Shown here: in pieces, positions 24,160-32,823 of the stretch | How positions within the stretch are numbered: the first letter of the stretch is position 1 | Layout: every line of letters begins with the position of its first letter | Assembly (NCBI GenBank): GCA_012103475.1 | Contig: WLWS01000001.1 | Coordinates: 124,001-188,000, forward strand | Direction of reading: 5' to 3' | DNA length: 64,000 nt | Origin: Gammaproteobacteria bacterium | GTDB taxonomy: Bacteria > Pseudomonadota > Gammaproteobacteria > Eutrophobiales > Eutrophobiaceae | Position numbers and translations under genes: made by a program | The notes under the pieces: model-generated | Database searches by the model: none | Told to the model about the DNA's origin: nothing | The model's input: the letters and a program-made list of their open reading frames with translations, nothing else

Positions 24160-26124
24160 ATGACTAAACAGGATAAAGGCCACAGAATTGCGATTGATGT
24201 TGGCGGTACATTCGTGGATTTCGTTCTACTAGACGAGAGTACAGGTGAAATAACTTTGGAAAAACAGCCTTCAACTCCTGCGCACATAGTCGAAGAAGTT
24301 GGTACCGGTCTTGGCCGCCTACCGGTTGATCTTGCCGATGTAGACAAAATATTTCACGGCACAACAGTGGCACTGAACACTATCGTTCAGGAAAAAGGCG
24401 TAAAAGTGGGTCTGTTAACCACAGTGGGTTTTCGCGACGTACTCGAGATTGGGCGCGGCTCAAGGCCTGAGATTTATAACCCAAGATACACCGCCCCGGT
24501 TTGTCTCGTTCCCCGTTATCTTCGTCATGAAATTCCCGGTCGTCTAAGCGCCAATGGTGAAGAAGTGATCCCACTCGACCTTGATGTCGTAGAAGCCAGA
24601 TCAAAAGAACTTGTTGAGGCAGGTTGTAAGGCTATCGCGATTTGTTTCCTACACAGTTACAGCAATCACGAACACGAACGACGGGTCGCTGAACGCGTAA
24701 GACAACTTCATCCGTCGATAGCGGTCGCCGCTTCACATGAGTTGATTGGCGAATGGCGCGAATTTGAACGCACATCAACAACTGTTCTCAATGCTTATGT
24801 GCAACCACAGTTTGAAAATTATATGAAGAAACTGTCAGAACGCTTACAGGCGGATGGCTACAGCTCACCGCTGGCAATGATGCAATCCAATGGTGGCGTG
24901 GTAGCCGCCAGTCGTGCCGCGACACGTCCGGTGATGACATTGGAATCCGGGCCCGCTGGTGGCGTAATTGGTGCAGAAGCTTTGTCTTCTGAAACCGGTT
25001 TAAAGAATCTTATTTGTTTTGACGTTGGTGGTACGACAGTAGATGTTGCTCTTATTGATGACGGCGAAATTATCGAACGTTCGCAAAGCAAGGTCGCGGG
25101 TAGACCGGTAATGGGTCCAACTATTGATATTTCATCTGTTGGCGCAGGTGGTGGTTCAATTGCCTGGATAGATCATCGTGGTGCCTTGCGCGTCGGCCCG
25201 CAAAGTGCTGGCGCGTCACCGGGACCTGCCTGTTTCGGTCATGGAGGTACAGAGCTCACAGTAACAGACTGTCACCTTCTATTAGGTCGTCTTGATGCTG
25301 AAACTTTTCTAGGCTCACGTATGAAGCTGGACATGCAGGCCGCAGAGAAAGCGATGAAAAACCTCGCTGACAAAATCGGTTTATCCGTAGAAGAAACCGC
25401 AAGTGGTGTACTGAAAATTGCCGGCACCAACATGACCAACGCCATTCGCTCCATTACTGTAGAGAGAGGTCTTGATCCACGAGATTATTCCCTGCTCTCC
25501 TATGGTGGCGGTGGCGGTCTGTTTGCCGCTGCTGTAAGTGACGAGCTTGATGTGAAGTCGGTGATTGTGCCTCGTGCACCAGCCAACTTCTCCGCCTGGG
25601 GTATTGTCACTTCAGACTATCGGGAGGATAGTTCGCATACTTATGTCTCGCCATTGATTGCCGAGACTTTGCCACAGATACTGGATGTGCTTGCCTCATT
25701 AAAAAAAGAAAACCTCGAACGTCTGCAAGAACATGGTTTTGATAGTGAGGCTATACAATCGGATATGCGTGCCGACGTACGTTACGCCGGCCAGGAGTTC
25801 ACAGTCACCGTCGCCATTGACGAGAAATGGACTACAAAGCAAGAAGAGTTGCTGCAAGGTGTACGCGAACGCTTTGTCGAGTTGCATCGTCGCCTTTACG
25901 GTCATGGCGAAGCTGCAAAAGCCCATAGTACTCGCGATACTTATTTTTCTGTGTTGGGAAAAACCAGCACGATACCCGTGTTCAATCGTGATGATCTGGT
26001 TTGCGATCAGGAAATTAGCGGACCGGCGATTGTCGAAGAATGGACAACGACGACAGTCATTCCCCCTAACTGGAATTTGGTTGTCGACAGGATCGGTAAT
26101 CTTATTCTTACTCAATCTTCATAA
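24160..26124 (+). CDS. Hydantoinase/oxoprolinase A-type subunit (ATPase)
   Basis: 654 residues. The N-terminus I-A-I-D-V-G-G-T-F-V-D and the internal F-D-V-G-G-T-T-V-D are the two phosphate-binding motifs of the hydantoinase A / 5-oxoprolinase / acetone-carboxylase beta family. G-P-A-G-G-V-I-G-A, G-A-G-G-G-S-I-A and S-Y-G-G-G-G-G-L also match. It uses ATP to activate a lactam, imide or ketone, with the B subunit completing the reaction. It follows the UbiD-type gene by 54 nt and precedes the B subunit by 15 nt. The substrate cannot be read from sequence; a cyclic amide such as an N-methylhydantoin-like compound would fit the neighbours. Confidence 0.93.
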   Translation: MTKQDKGHRIAIDVGGTFVDFVLLDESTGEITLEKQPSTPAHIVEEVGTGLGRLPVDLADVDKIFHGTTVALNTIVQEKGVKVGLLTTVGFRDVLEIGRGSRPEIYNPRYTAPVCLVPRYLRHEIPGRLSANGEEVIPLDLDVVEARSKELVEAGCKAIAICFLHSYSNHEHERRVAERVRQLHPSIAVAASHELIGEWREFERTSTTVLNAYVQPQFENYMKKLSERLQADGYSSPLAMMQSNGGVVAASRAATRPVMTLESGPAGGVIGAEALSSETGLKNLICFDVGGTTVDVALIDDGEIIERSQSKVAGRPVMGPTIDISSVGAGGGSIAWIDHRGALRVGPQSAGASPGPACFGHGGTELTVTDCHLLLGRLDAETFLGSRMKLDMQAAEKAMKNLADKIGLSVEETASGVLKIAGTNMTNAIRSITVERGLDPRDYSLLSYGGGGGLFAAAVSDELDVKSVIVPRAPANFSAWGIVTSDYREDSSHTYVSPLIAETLPQILDVLASLKKENLERLQEHGFDSEAIQSDMRADVRYAGQEFTVTVAIDEKWTTKQEELLQGVRERFVELHRRLYGHGEAAKAHSTRDTYFSVLGKTSTIPVFNRDDLVCDQEISGPAIVEEWTTTTVIPPNWNLVVDRIGNLILTQSS

Positions 26125-26139
26125 GCGGAGCCAATCACA

Positions 26140-27603
26140 ATGAGCAAACCCGACATCATTACCGCCGAAGTTATCCGAAACGGCATTATTGCCGCAGCCC
26201 AGGAGATGGGCACTACCCTGGTGCGCACCGCTTACAACCCTCTGCTTTATGATGTTCAGGACTATGGTCTGGCTATAGTTTCCGCAGAATGTGAAACCTG
26301 GGCGGAGGCGCCCGGGATGATAGTGTTTGTCGGTGCCCTGCCTCATACCGTCGGTTCAGGAATCGATGTTCATGGTATAGAAGGTTTTGCAGAAGGCGAC
26401 GTCATTATTGCTAATGATCCCTATACCACAGGCAATCACATATCCGATGTCTCCATTTATATGCCGGTGTTCTATGACGGAAAACTTCTGGCCTTTACCG
26501 CCTCGGTAGCACACTGGGCCGATGTCGGTGGCAAGACACCGGGTGGCTGGTGCCCGGATTCAGTGGATGTTTATCAGGAAGGTATCTGCTTTGCTCACGA
26601 GAAAGTGGTGGCTGCCGGCGACGAAGTCCAAGGGCTTTGGGGAGTCATTAGAAGTAATACCCGCTATCCTGATATTGTTATCGGCGATATGCGCGCGCAA
26701 ATAGCGTCGTGTCGTCAGGGGGCAGAACGACTGCAAAAACTTTGCAGTAAATATGGTTTCGATACAGTGCGTGATTCTATGAATCTTGCAATTGAAAGTA
26801 CCGAGAAAGATACCCGTCGACATATTCGAGACATTCCCAATGGAACTTACGACGCCGAACAGATGATGGATCATGATGGCGTCGTAGCCGCAGTGCCTTT
26901 TCCTATTAAGCTTCAGCTAAGAGTTGAAGACGAAGAAATCCATGTGTCTTTTGCAGGAACAAGTGAAACGAGAGCCGGACCAGTCAACGCCCCGGAGTAT
27001 GCGGTTAGGAGTGTAGTACGTGCAGCGATAAAAGGGGTAATATCTCCAATCGAGCCGTCCAATGAAGGCGATTTCAAACCAATTATTTTTGATATTCCAC
27101 CCGGACTGGTAATCAGTCCACAACGCCCGGCACCCGTAGATTCCTATGGCTATGTTTGTATCGCAGCCTACGAGTTATGTGTACGTGCTATGTCAAAAGC
27201 AATACCGGAACGTTGCATAGCCGGCGGCGCAACGTTGTGTATGCCGACTATTTCTCGATTCGATCCACGTGAAGGCAGACCATTTATTTTGAGTGACCCT
27301 TTTGATGTCGGCAATGGTGCGCGTCCGAATGCCGATGCGCCTACCATGTCTATTAACGTCATGGGTGATGTGCCTAATTCACCTGTTGAAGTAGTAGAAA
27401 TGCGTTACCCACTCCGTATCGAACGTTTTGGATTACGCAACGAAGTCGCCGGTCATGGTGAATACCGTGGTGGCGCAGGAATCTACCGCGACTACAGAGT
27501 ACTCGAAGATGGCGTGACACTATTTTCAGCATTGGAAAATACTCGCGAGACTCTCGCCGAAGGAGCGGACAGCGGCGGTGACGGTGGCCCTGCACAGGTG
27601 TGA
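26140..27603 (+). CDS. Hydantoinase/oxoprolinase B-type subunit, large N-terminal part
   Basis: 487 residues, starting after GCGGAG. It matches the hydantoinase B family from its N-terminus (I-T-A-E-V-I-R-N-G and T-A-Y-N-P-L-L-Y-D-V-Q-D-Y) to G-D-G-G-P-A-Q-V, where a TGA at 27601-27603 ends the frame. The remaining conserved tail continues in another frame from 27600. The junction reads CAG-GTG-TG-ATC-AAC; without one TG pair the two parts join into about 578 residues, the normal family length. It is therefore either a 2-nt insertion, a sequence error, or a two-polypeptide enzyme with a GTGA overlap. It partners the A subunit just upstream. Confidence 0.88.
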   Translation: MSKPDIITAEVIRNGIIAAAQEMGTTLVRTAYNPLLYDVQDYGLAIVSAECETWAEAPGMIVFVGALPHTVGSGIDVHGIEGFAEGDVIIANDPYTTGNHISDVSIYMPVFYDGKLLAFTASVAHWADVGGKTPGGWCPDSVDVYQEGICFAHEKVVAAGDEVQGLWGVIRSNTRYPDIVIGDMRAQIASCRQGAERLQKLCSKYGFDTVRDSMNLAIESTEKDTRRHIRDIPNGTYDAEQMMDHDGVVAAVPFPIKLQLRVEDEEIHVSFAGTSETRAGPVNAPEYAVRSVVRAAIKGVISPIEPSNEGDFKPIIFDIPPGLVISPQRPAPVDSYGYVCIAAYELCVRAMSKAIPERCIAGGATLCMPTISRFDPREGRPFILSDPFDVGNGARPNADAPTMSINVMGDVPNSPVEVVEMRYPLRIERFGLRNEVAGHGEYRGGAGIYRDYRVLEDGVTLFSALENTRETLAEGADSGGDGGPAQV

Positions 27604-27878
27604 TCAACCCAAAAGAAAAAGATGAACTTGTATTAAACGATCGCGGGCCTTATCCGGGAAAACTCAAAGCCGGTGATGTCATCAGTATGAGGAGTGGCGG
27701 CGGTGGTGGCTGGGGCGATCCACTGTCTCGCGATCCGGAACAAGTGCTAGCCGATGTTCGGGATGAACGAATTTCGATTGATGATGCACGAGATGTTTAC
27801 AAGGTTGCGATAAATATTTCAGGTAGTCTTGCCGTTCTTGATTCTAAAAAAACCGATACTTTGCGTGCTACGACCTAG
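27600..27878 (+). CDS. Hydantoinase B C-terminal piece, separated by a frameshift
   Basis: 92 residues, readable from GTG at 27600. The sequence supplies what the upstream gene lacks: K-L-K-A-G-D-V-I-S and G-G-G-G-G-W-G-D-P-L-S-R-D-P-E, then D-A-R-D-V-Y-K-V. This is the conserved end of hydantoinase B proteins. The GTGA overlap with the preceding stop could allow reinitiation, so a functional two-part subunit is possible. I think a TG duplication at 27599-27602 is the simpler explanation. Confidence 0.75.
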   Translation: MINPKEKDELVLNDRGPYPGKLKAGDVISMRSGGGGGWGDPLSRDPEQVLADVRDERISIDDARDVYKVAINISGSLAVLDSKKTDTLRATT

Positions 27879-27895
27879 AAATTTTTTCAATAATT

Positions 27896-29251
27896 GTGAT
27901 CAAATTTAAAGGTGGTGGCATCGCCCCCGGTGTCTCGCGCGCTGTAGAAATAGAGACCGATAATCACTTACCTGATGAAGTCGAAGTAGTGGTGATTGGT
28001 GGTGGCTTCATAGGTTGTAGCACAGCGTTAAACCTGGCCGAACGTGGCGTCTCTGTTGCTTTATGCGAAAAAGGCGCTATCGCTGGTGAAGCATCCGGAC
28101 GTGCAGCCGGTTTAGTTGAATACGAACATCTCTCGCCTATAAAGATGGAACTGATTGCCCGTTCGATGGAACTCTGGCGGGAAATGCCAGAAAGAGTGAA
28201 TGCCGATATCGGCTATACAGGGCCTGGTCTGGTCACTCTTTATAAAGATGAAAAACCTGCCCTTGCTGCGAAACAATGGATTGATTCGATGCAAGGGATT
28301 ACCGCTATGCAAGCGCGCATGCTGGCCGCTAATGAAATTAATAGCATCGACCCGGCGCTGGGTTCCGATTGGCACAGCGCTCTCTACCAACCGAATGGCG
28401 CGGCCATTGAACCGCGTCTTGCAGCTCCGGCGATAGCAAGTAGAGCGCAAGAAAAAGGCGCTAAGCTCATTCAGAATTGTGCCGTGCGCACGATTGAACG
28501 ACAAGCTGGCAAAATTCACAGTGTTATTACCGAACAAGGTGAGATAAAAACATCCAATGTCGTTATTGCAGGCGGCACCTGGTCTTCCAGTCTCGCCGCG
28601 CAACTGGATCTGAAACTACCACAGCTGATGATCTTCGCAGAAATGATCAGTGTCGAGCCACTCAGCGATGGCCCTGCTATTGCCGGTATGACACCTGCCG
28701 GATACTTTCGCCCACAAACTGATGGCGGTTATTCGTTTGGTACTGCCGCTGGCGTCATTCCCATCACACCGAGCATACTCAAGAATTTGCGAGACCTGAT
28801 GTCGATGCCAACTGATGTGGATCAGGAAATATTACCCGCACTGAGCCTGTCCACTTTTCTCAGGGAAATGAAAGCGAACCGTAAACAGGCCGCGGATAGC
28901 CTGTCGATTTATGAGCAACATCGTATTCTACAACCAGAGTTTGTTGGTAATACCTCGAGCGCAATGGTCGAAGGCATGCGTGAATACATACCTGCTTTCG
29001 CTGACGTTAAAATTCGAGAACGCTATACCGGATCTCTGTTTGCCTCGATGGACAACCTCGGGGTTATTTCATCTGTAAAGAGTATCCCCGGCCTCTACCT
29101 GGGAACCGGTTTGCTCTATGGTTTGACCACGGGTGCCGCGACTGGTGAAGCGCTGGCTGACATGATCACTGGCAAGAAAACCCGAATCGACGTCTCCCCT
29201 TATCGTTACGAACGATTTATCGATGGTTCAAAGTTCGAGTTCCATCCTTAA
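27896..29251 (+). CDS. DAO-family FAD-dependent oxidoreductase
   Basis: 451 residues. The FAD motif V-V-V-I-G-G-G-F-I-G-C-S-T-A with the following E-K-G, G-E-A-S-G-R-A-A-G and the C-terminal G-T-G-L-L-Y-G-L-T-T-G place it in the DAO (sarcosine/dimethylglycine/D-amino-acid oxidase-like) superfamily. It would oxidise a C-N bond of an amino acid or N-methyl compound. The start is GTG at 27896 with no strong ribosome binding site, 17 nt after the hydantoinase B tail. As the last gene of the operon it may act on the amino acid released by ring opening. Substrate unknown. Confidence 0.9.
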   Translation: MIKFKGGGIAPGVSRAVEIETDNHLPDEVEVVVIGGGFIGCSTALNLAERGVSVALCEKGAIAGEASGRAAGLVEYEHLSPIKMELIARSMELWREMPERVNADIGYTGPGLVTLYKDEKPALAAKQWIDSMQGITAMQARMLAANEINSIDPALGSDWHSALYQPNGAAIEPRLAAPAIASRAQEKGAKLIQNCAVRTIERQAGKIHSVITEQGEIKTSNVVIAGGTWSSSLAAQLDLKLPQLMIFAEMISVEPLSDGPAIAGMTPAGYFRPQTDGGYSFGTAAGVIPITPSILKNLRDLMSMPTDVDQEILPALSLSTFLREMKANRKQAADSLSIYEQHRILQPEFVGNTSSAMVEGMREYIPAFADVKIRERYTGSLFASMDNLGVISSVKSIPGLYLGTGLLYGLTTGAATGEALADMITGKKTRIDVSPYRYERFIDGSKFEFHP

Positions 29252-29344
29252 GGTATGAGCATTCTACGAACTGCGGCGAAAGAGAATCGCGGAGAGCATT
29301 TGTGTACTGCTTTCCACTCCGGTAGAAACTAATTCTATTAAGTA

Positions 29345-30439
29345 TTACGCCCATATCTCTTCGGCAACTTCAACGATGAGCTCCAGTTTTCTCCATTGTT
29401 CTTCTTCAGCAAGGAGATTGCCTTCTTCGGTGCTTGCAAAACCACATTGAGGGCTGAGACATATCTGTTCCAGCTCCACATACTGACAGGCTTCGTCAAC
29501 TCTGCGTTTGATCTCATCTTTATGCTCTATAACACCGGTTTTAGTTGTGATAAGTCCCAGCACTACCTGTTTTCCTTTTGGTAAATATCGTAGTGGTTGG
29601 AAATCTCCTGCACGGTCACTGTCATACTCAAGAAAATACGCATCGACATCTGTCTGGTTGAAAAGGATGTCCGCAATCGGCTCGTAGCCACCCTGACTGA
29701 ACCAACTGGAACGGTAATTACCACGACAGGAATGAGTAGTGATACGTAAATCTTCGGGCCGACCTTCCAGTGCTTTATTAATAGTCCCGGTATAGATCTG
29801 AGCCAGCTGATCCGGTTCGACCCCCTCTGCCAGTAATTTCTCTCTTTGTTCCTGATCGCATAGATGCGCAAAGATGGTGTCATCCAGCTGCAGATAACGA
29901 CAACCTGCATCATAAAAAGCCTTAATAGCATCTTTATAAGTTTGAGCAAGATCCTCAAAGAACAATTCAAGATCAGGGTAGGCTTGTTTACTGATTTCAT
30001 CTCTGCCGGTACGAAAATGAAGTACGCTTGGTGATGGAATAGTCATCTTTCCGGTTAAATTCGTGTTGTCCTGAAGGAAACGAAAATGATCGAGCATGGC
30101 ATGCCCTTTAAAACGAACCCGATCTGTAACACGTACATTATCGCTACTTGTTGTTACTCCTTTAAATTCAATAACACGATCAACCTTCTCTATGCCTTCA
30201 AGGCCCCAGTAAAAATCAAAATGCCACTGCGAACGTCGAAATTCACCATCCGTGGCTGACTGCAGACCGATTGATTCCTGCCGGGAGATAATCTTTCGTA
30301 TTTCTTCATCTTCCACTTGCTTCAGCTGTTCTTTAGAAACATTTCCCACTGAGAGACCTTCCCGGGCCTGCTTAAGCGCTTCGCTACGCAGAAGACTGCC
30401 AACCATGTCGGCTCGAAAGGGAGCTAGAGTGTTTTTCAT
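29345..30439 (-). CDS. MetE C-terminal-like (cobalamin-independent methionine synthase II) methyltransferase
   Basis: 364 residues, equal to the catalytic half of MetE only. It shows V-G-S-L-L-R-S near the start and the zinc ligands of the family: T-H-S-C-R-G-N (His and Cys), a Glu in Y-F-L-E-Y-D-S and Cys in S-P-Q-C-G-F-A-S-T. Stand-alone proteins of this type transfer methyl groups to homocysteine or another thiol from various donors, and some serve demethylation pathways. It is convergent with the DAO gene and divergent from the Rieske oxygenase. It could capture methyl groups or recycle methionine for the island; that is inference. Confidence 0.9.
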   Translation of the reverse strand: MKNTLAPFRADMVGSLLRSEALKQAREGLSVGNVSKEQLKQVEDEEIRKIISRQESIGLQSATDGEFRRSQWHFDFYWGLEGIEKVDRVIEFKGVTTSSDNVRVTDRVRFKGHAMLDHFRFLQDNTNLTGKMTIPSPSVLHFRTGRDEISKQAYPDLELFFEDLAQTYKDAIKAFYDAGCRYLQLDDTIFAHLCDQEQREKLLAEGVEPDQLAQIYTGTINKALEGRPEDLRITTHSCRGNYRSSWFSQGGYEPIADILFNQTDVDAYFLEYDSDRAGDFQPLRYLPKGKQVVLGLITTKTGVIEHKDEIKRRVDEACQYVELEQICLSPQCGFASTEEGNLLAEEEQWRKLELIVEVAEEIWA

Positions 30440-30620
30440 ATGAACAAATCTCTTTTGTCATCTTTGCAGGTGCGATAATTCAGTATAGCAAGGACAGGAG
30501 AATTGGCGGAATCGAATCCGTTTTACTAGTCAAAATTACCCTTGTCGGTCTTTTGAGTCCGCAAGTGAGCTCGCGTATAGTTATACTAATCGTTTTATTA
30601 ATCATTATGTAGACAGGCTG

Positions 30621-31931
30621 ATGTTAACTGAAATAAGCAATACAGAATTAGACGCTCTAGTTGAAAGAGATCGGGTACACAAACGGGTTTATACCGATCC
30701 TGCGATTTTTGATCTTGAAATGGAAAGACTGTGGGGACGAGCCTGGGTATTTGTCGGACATGAAAGTCAGGTGCCAAAATCCGGAGACTATTTTTCCACA
30801 TCGATTGGTACGCAAGGGGTCATTATGACCCGCGATAAAAGTAATAACATTAATGTACTTTTCAACCGCTGTTCTCATAAAGGCGCGCAGCTTGTAGGTG
30901 ATGATGCAGGCCACGTAGCACAGTTCCGCTGCCCTTATCATGGCTATGTCTTCGAAACCGACGGCATCCTGGCGCATATTCCACAGGAAGCCGGCTATCA
31001 GGGCAGTGATTTTTGCAAGGGCAAAAAAGAATCTAATATCCGCCAAGTCCCGCGCATGCAAATTTATCGTGGCTTCGTCTTTGCAAGCCTTACAGCCGAT
31101 GGAGACGAGTTGGAAACCTGGCTCGGACCGACCATCAGCTCGTTCGATAATATCCTTGATAGATCACCGCTTGGAGAAATTGAAATTTGCGGAGGACGTT
31201 TACGCTATTTACACGATGCGAACTGGAAAATCCTGCTGGAAAATGTTTCAGACAACATGCATGCACCGGTAACACATCAGTCGGCCTATCAACCAGCCAG
31301 AATGGTCGGTGAAAATTTTAAGCCCGAAGACAAACCTTTGGAAATTGAGATGCTTGAACGTTTTGGTTCGAGTTACGAGGTGGCCGATAGCGCAAATTAT
31401 ATTACTTCCAGATACGGTCACTGCTACGCGGATGGGGCTATTACATCCGGCTCTTCTCATGATGAGAAATCGAAATATGTCAGCGGTCTCATCGAAGTTC
31501 ATGGCCTGAAGAAGACACGTGAAATACTAAATATGAGCAGACAGAACACCATTATTTATCCAAGTATTGCATTCAAATCCACGATGCAGACTATTCGTGT
31601 TTATCGACCATTGGCGGTTGACAAAACCATTCAGGAAACCTGGACATATAAGCTTAAAGGGGCACCTGAAGAGCTGTTTGAAGATTCGATTCGCTACAAC
31701 CAGCTGGTCTTCTCTCCCAGTTCAATTGCTGCACATGATGACTATGAAGCCTATCATCGTATTCAACATGGTTTACAAACACAGGGTTTAGAGTGGGTCA
31801 GTCAACACCGGAATCTTGATGAGGATATAAGCAACAGCGATGGTACAAGAAAGTCTTCAGGAACCAGTGAGATGACTTTCAGAAATGAATTTCAGGCGTG
31901 GCAGGAGTATATGCTCGATGAACGAGTCTGA
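30621..31931 (+). CDS. Rieske non-heme iron oxygenase, alpha subunit
   Basis: 436 residues. The Rieske cluster ligands are Cys84-x-His86 and Cys104-x2-His107 (N-R-C-S-H-K-G and F-R-C-P-Y-H-G-Y). The catalytic iron motif is D-N-M-H-A-P-V-T-H (His214, His219). The protein is of ring-hydroxylating dioxygenase/N-demethylase type. No reductase, ferredoxin or beta subunit gene is adjacent, so electrons come from elsewhere or it belongs to the alpha-only branch. Placed between the MetE-like methyltransferase and an AraC regulator, it may hydroxylate or demethylate a heterocycle; the substrate is not evident. Confidence 0.92.
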   Translation: MLTEISNTELDALVERDRVHKRVYTDPAIFDLEMERLWGRAWVFVGHESQVPKSGDYFSTSIGTQGVIMTRDKSNNINVLFNRCSHKGAQLVGDDAGHVAQFRCPYHGYVFETDGILAHIPQEAGYQGSDFCKGKKESNIRQVPRMQIYRGFVFASLTADGDELETWLGPTISSFDNILDRSPLGEIEICGGRLRYLHDANWKILLENVSDNMHAPVTHQSAYQPARMVGENFKPEDKPLEIEMLERFGSSYEVADSANYITSRYGHCYADGAITSGSSHDEKSKYVSGLIEVHGLKKTREILNMSRQNTIIYPSIAFKSTMQTIRVYRPLAVDKTIQETWTYKLKGAPEELFEDSIRYNQLVFSPSSIAAHDDYEAYHRIQHGLQTQGLEWVSQHRNLDEDISNSDGTRKSSGTSEMTFRNEFQAWQEYMLDERV

Positions 31932-31943
31932 TTTAAATCTGAC

Positions 31944-32738
31944 TTAAGCGGACTGGATTTGCAGGTAACGCTTTGGTGGATGACCAATCTTATCCCGAAA
32001 CATGGCAATAAACGCAGAAGGGCTGGCGTAACCCAATTCGTAGGCGACCGAGGTAACCTGCATTCCGTCTGACAATAATTTTACCGCTGACAAAAGTCGA
32101 AGATGCTGGCGCCACTTTCGAAAACTCATACCCAGCTCGTTACGAAAATGTCTTTCCAGAGTCCGTTCACTCGCACCAACGCTTATAGTCCAATCCTTCA
32201 AAGTTCTTTCGTCACCCGGGTTTTCCATCAAAGCATCGCATATCATTTTTAAACGACGATCACCGGGTAAAGGTAATTGCAGTGGCTCTGGTTCGAGTCT
32301 TGCCAGTAATTCAGGAATCAGGTTCATTAACCTCGCTTGAAAAACCGGGCTAAATTCCTGCTCCTTATTACTGACAGACAGTATGAGTTCCTTGAGTAAT
32401 GAAGGAACATTGACGACACAACATTCTCTGTGCAGGTCGAGAGAAATATTCGGATGTAAATAGAGTGTCCGAAATGCCACGCTACTTTCATTAATAACGG
32501 AATGGATTATTCCCGGTGGCACCCATACGGCCTGTTGCGGCGGCACGATCCAGGTTGCCGATTCGGTTCGCACTCTCATCACTCCCTCTGAAGCGTAAAC
32601 GAGCTGCGCGCGATAATGACTATGTGCCGGTACTTCAAAGGTTTCCGGTCGATCATGACCGACAGCAATGACAGGCTTGGCGGGATCCTGATCATCACCA
32701 TGACGGTCTCGTTGCATATTTTGGCGGGAAATCGACAT
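31944..32738 (-). CDS. AraC-family transcriptional regulator with cupin sensor
   Basis: 264 residues. The N-terminal half holds a cupin-like ligand domain (H-S-H-Y-R-A-Q-L-V-Y and W-V-P-P-G-I-I-H-S). The C-terminal half has two helix-turn-helix units ending G-Y-A-S-P-S-A-F-I-A-M-F-R-D-K-I-G. It converges on the Rieske gene (12-nt gap) and diverges from the molybdopterin oxidoreductase gene (85-nt gap), which is the most likely target. Confidence 0.92.
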   Translation of the reverse strand: MSISRQNMQRDRHGDDQDPAKPVIAVGHDRPETFEVPAHSHYRAQLVYASEGVMRVRTESATWIVPPQQAVWVPPGIIHSVINESSVAFRTLYLHPNISLDLHRECCVVNVPSLLKELILSVSNKEQEFSPVFQARLMNLIPELLARLEPEPLQLPLPGDRRLKMICDALMENPGDERTLKDWTISVGASERTLERHFRNELGMSFRKWRQHLRLLSAVKLLSDGMQVTSVAYELGYASPSAFIAMFRDKIGHPPKRYLQIQSA

Positions 32739-32823
32739 AATCTGACGAAATATAGCATATACGGCAAATAGAATTCGACTAAAATTGAAACTACCACCTA
32801 TTCAGAAAATTCCGGAGCAGCAA

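Noticed and set aside
30575-30586. GTATAGTTATAC palindrome before the Rieske gene
   Set aside because: Only 5-bp arms around two bases in an AT-rich gap; it could arise by chance and no second copy was found.
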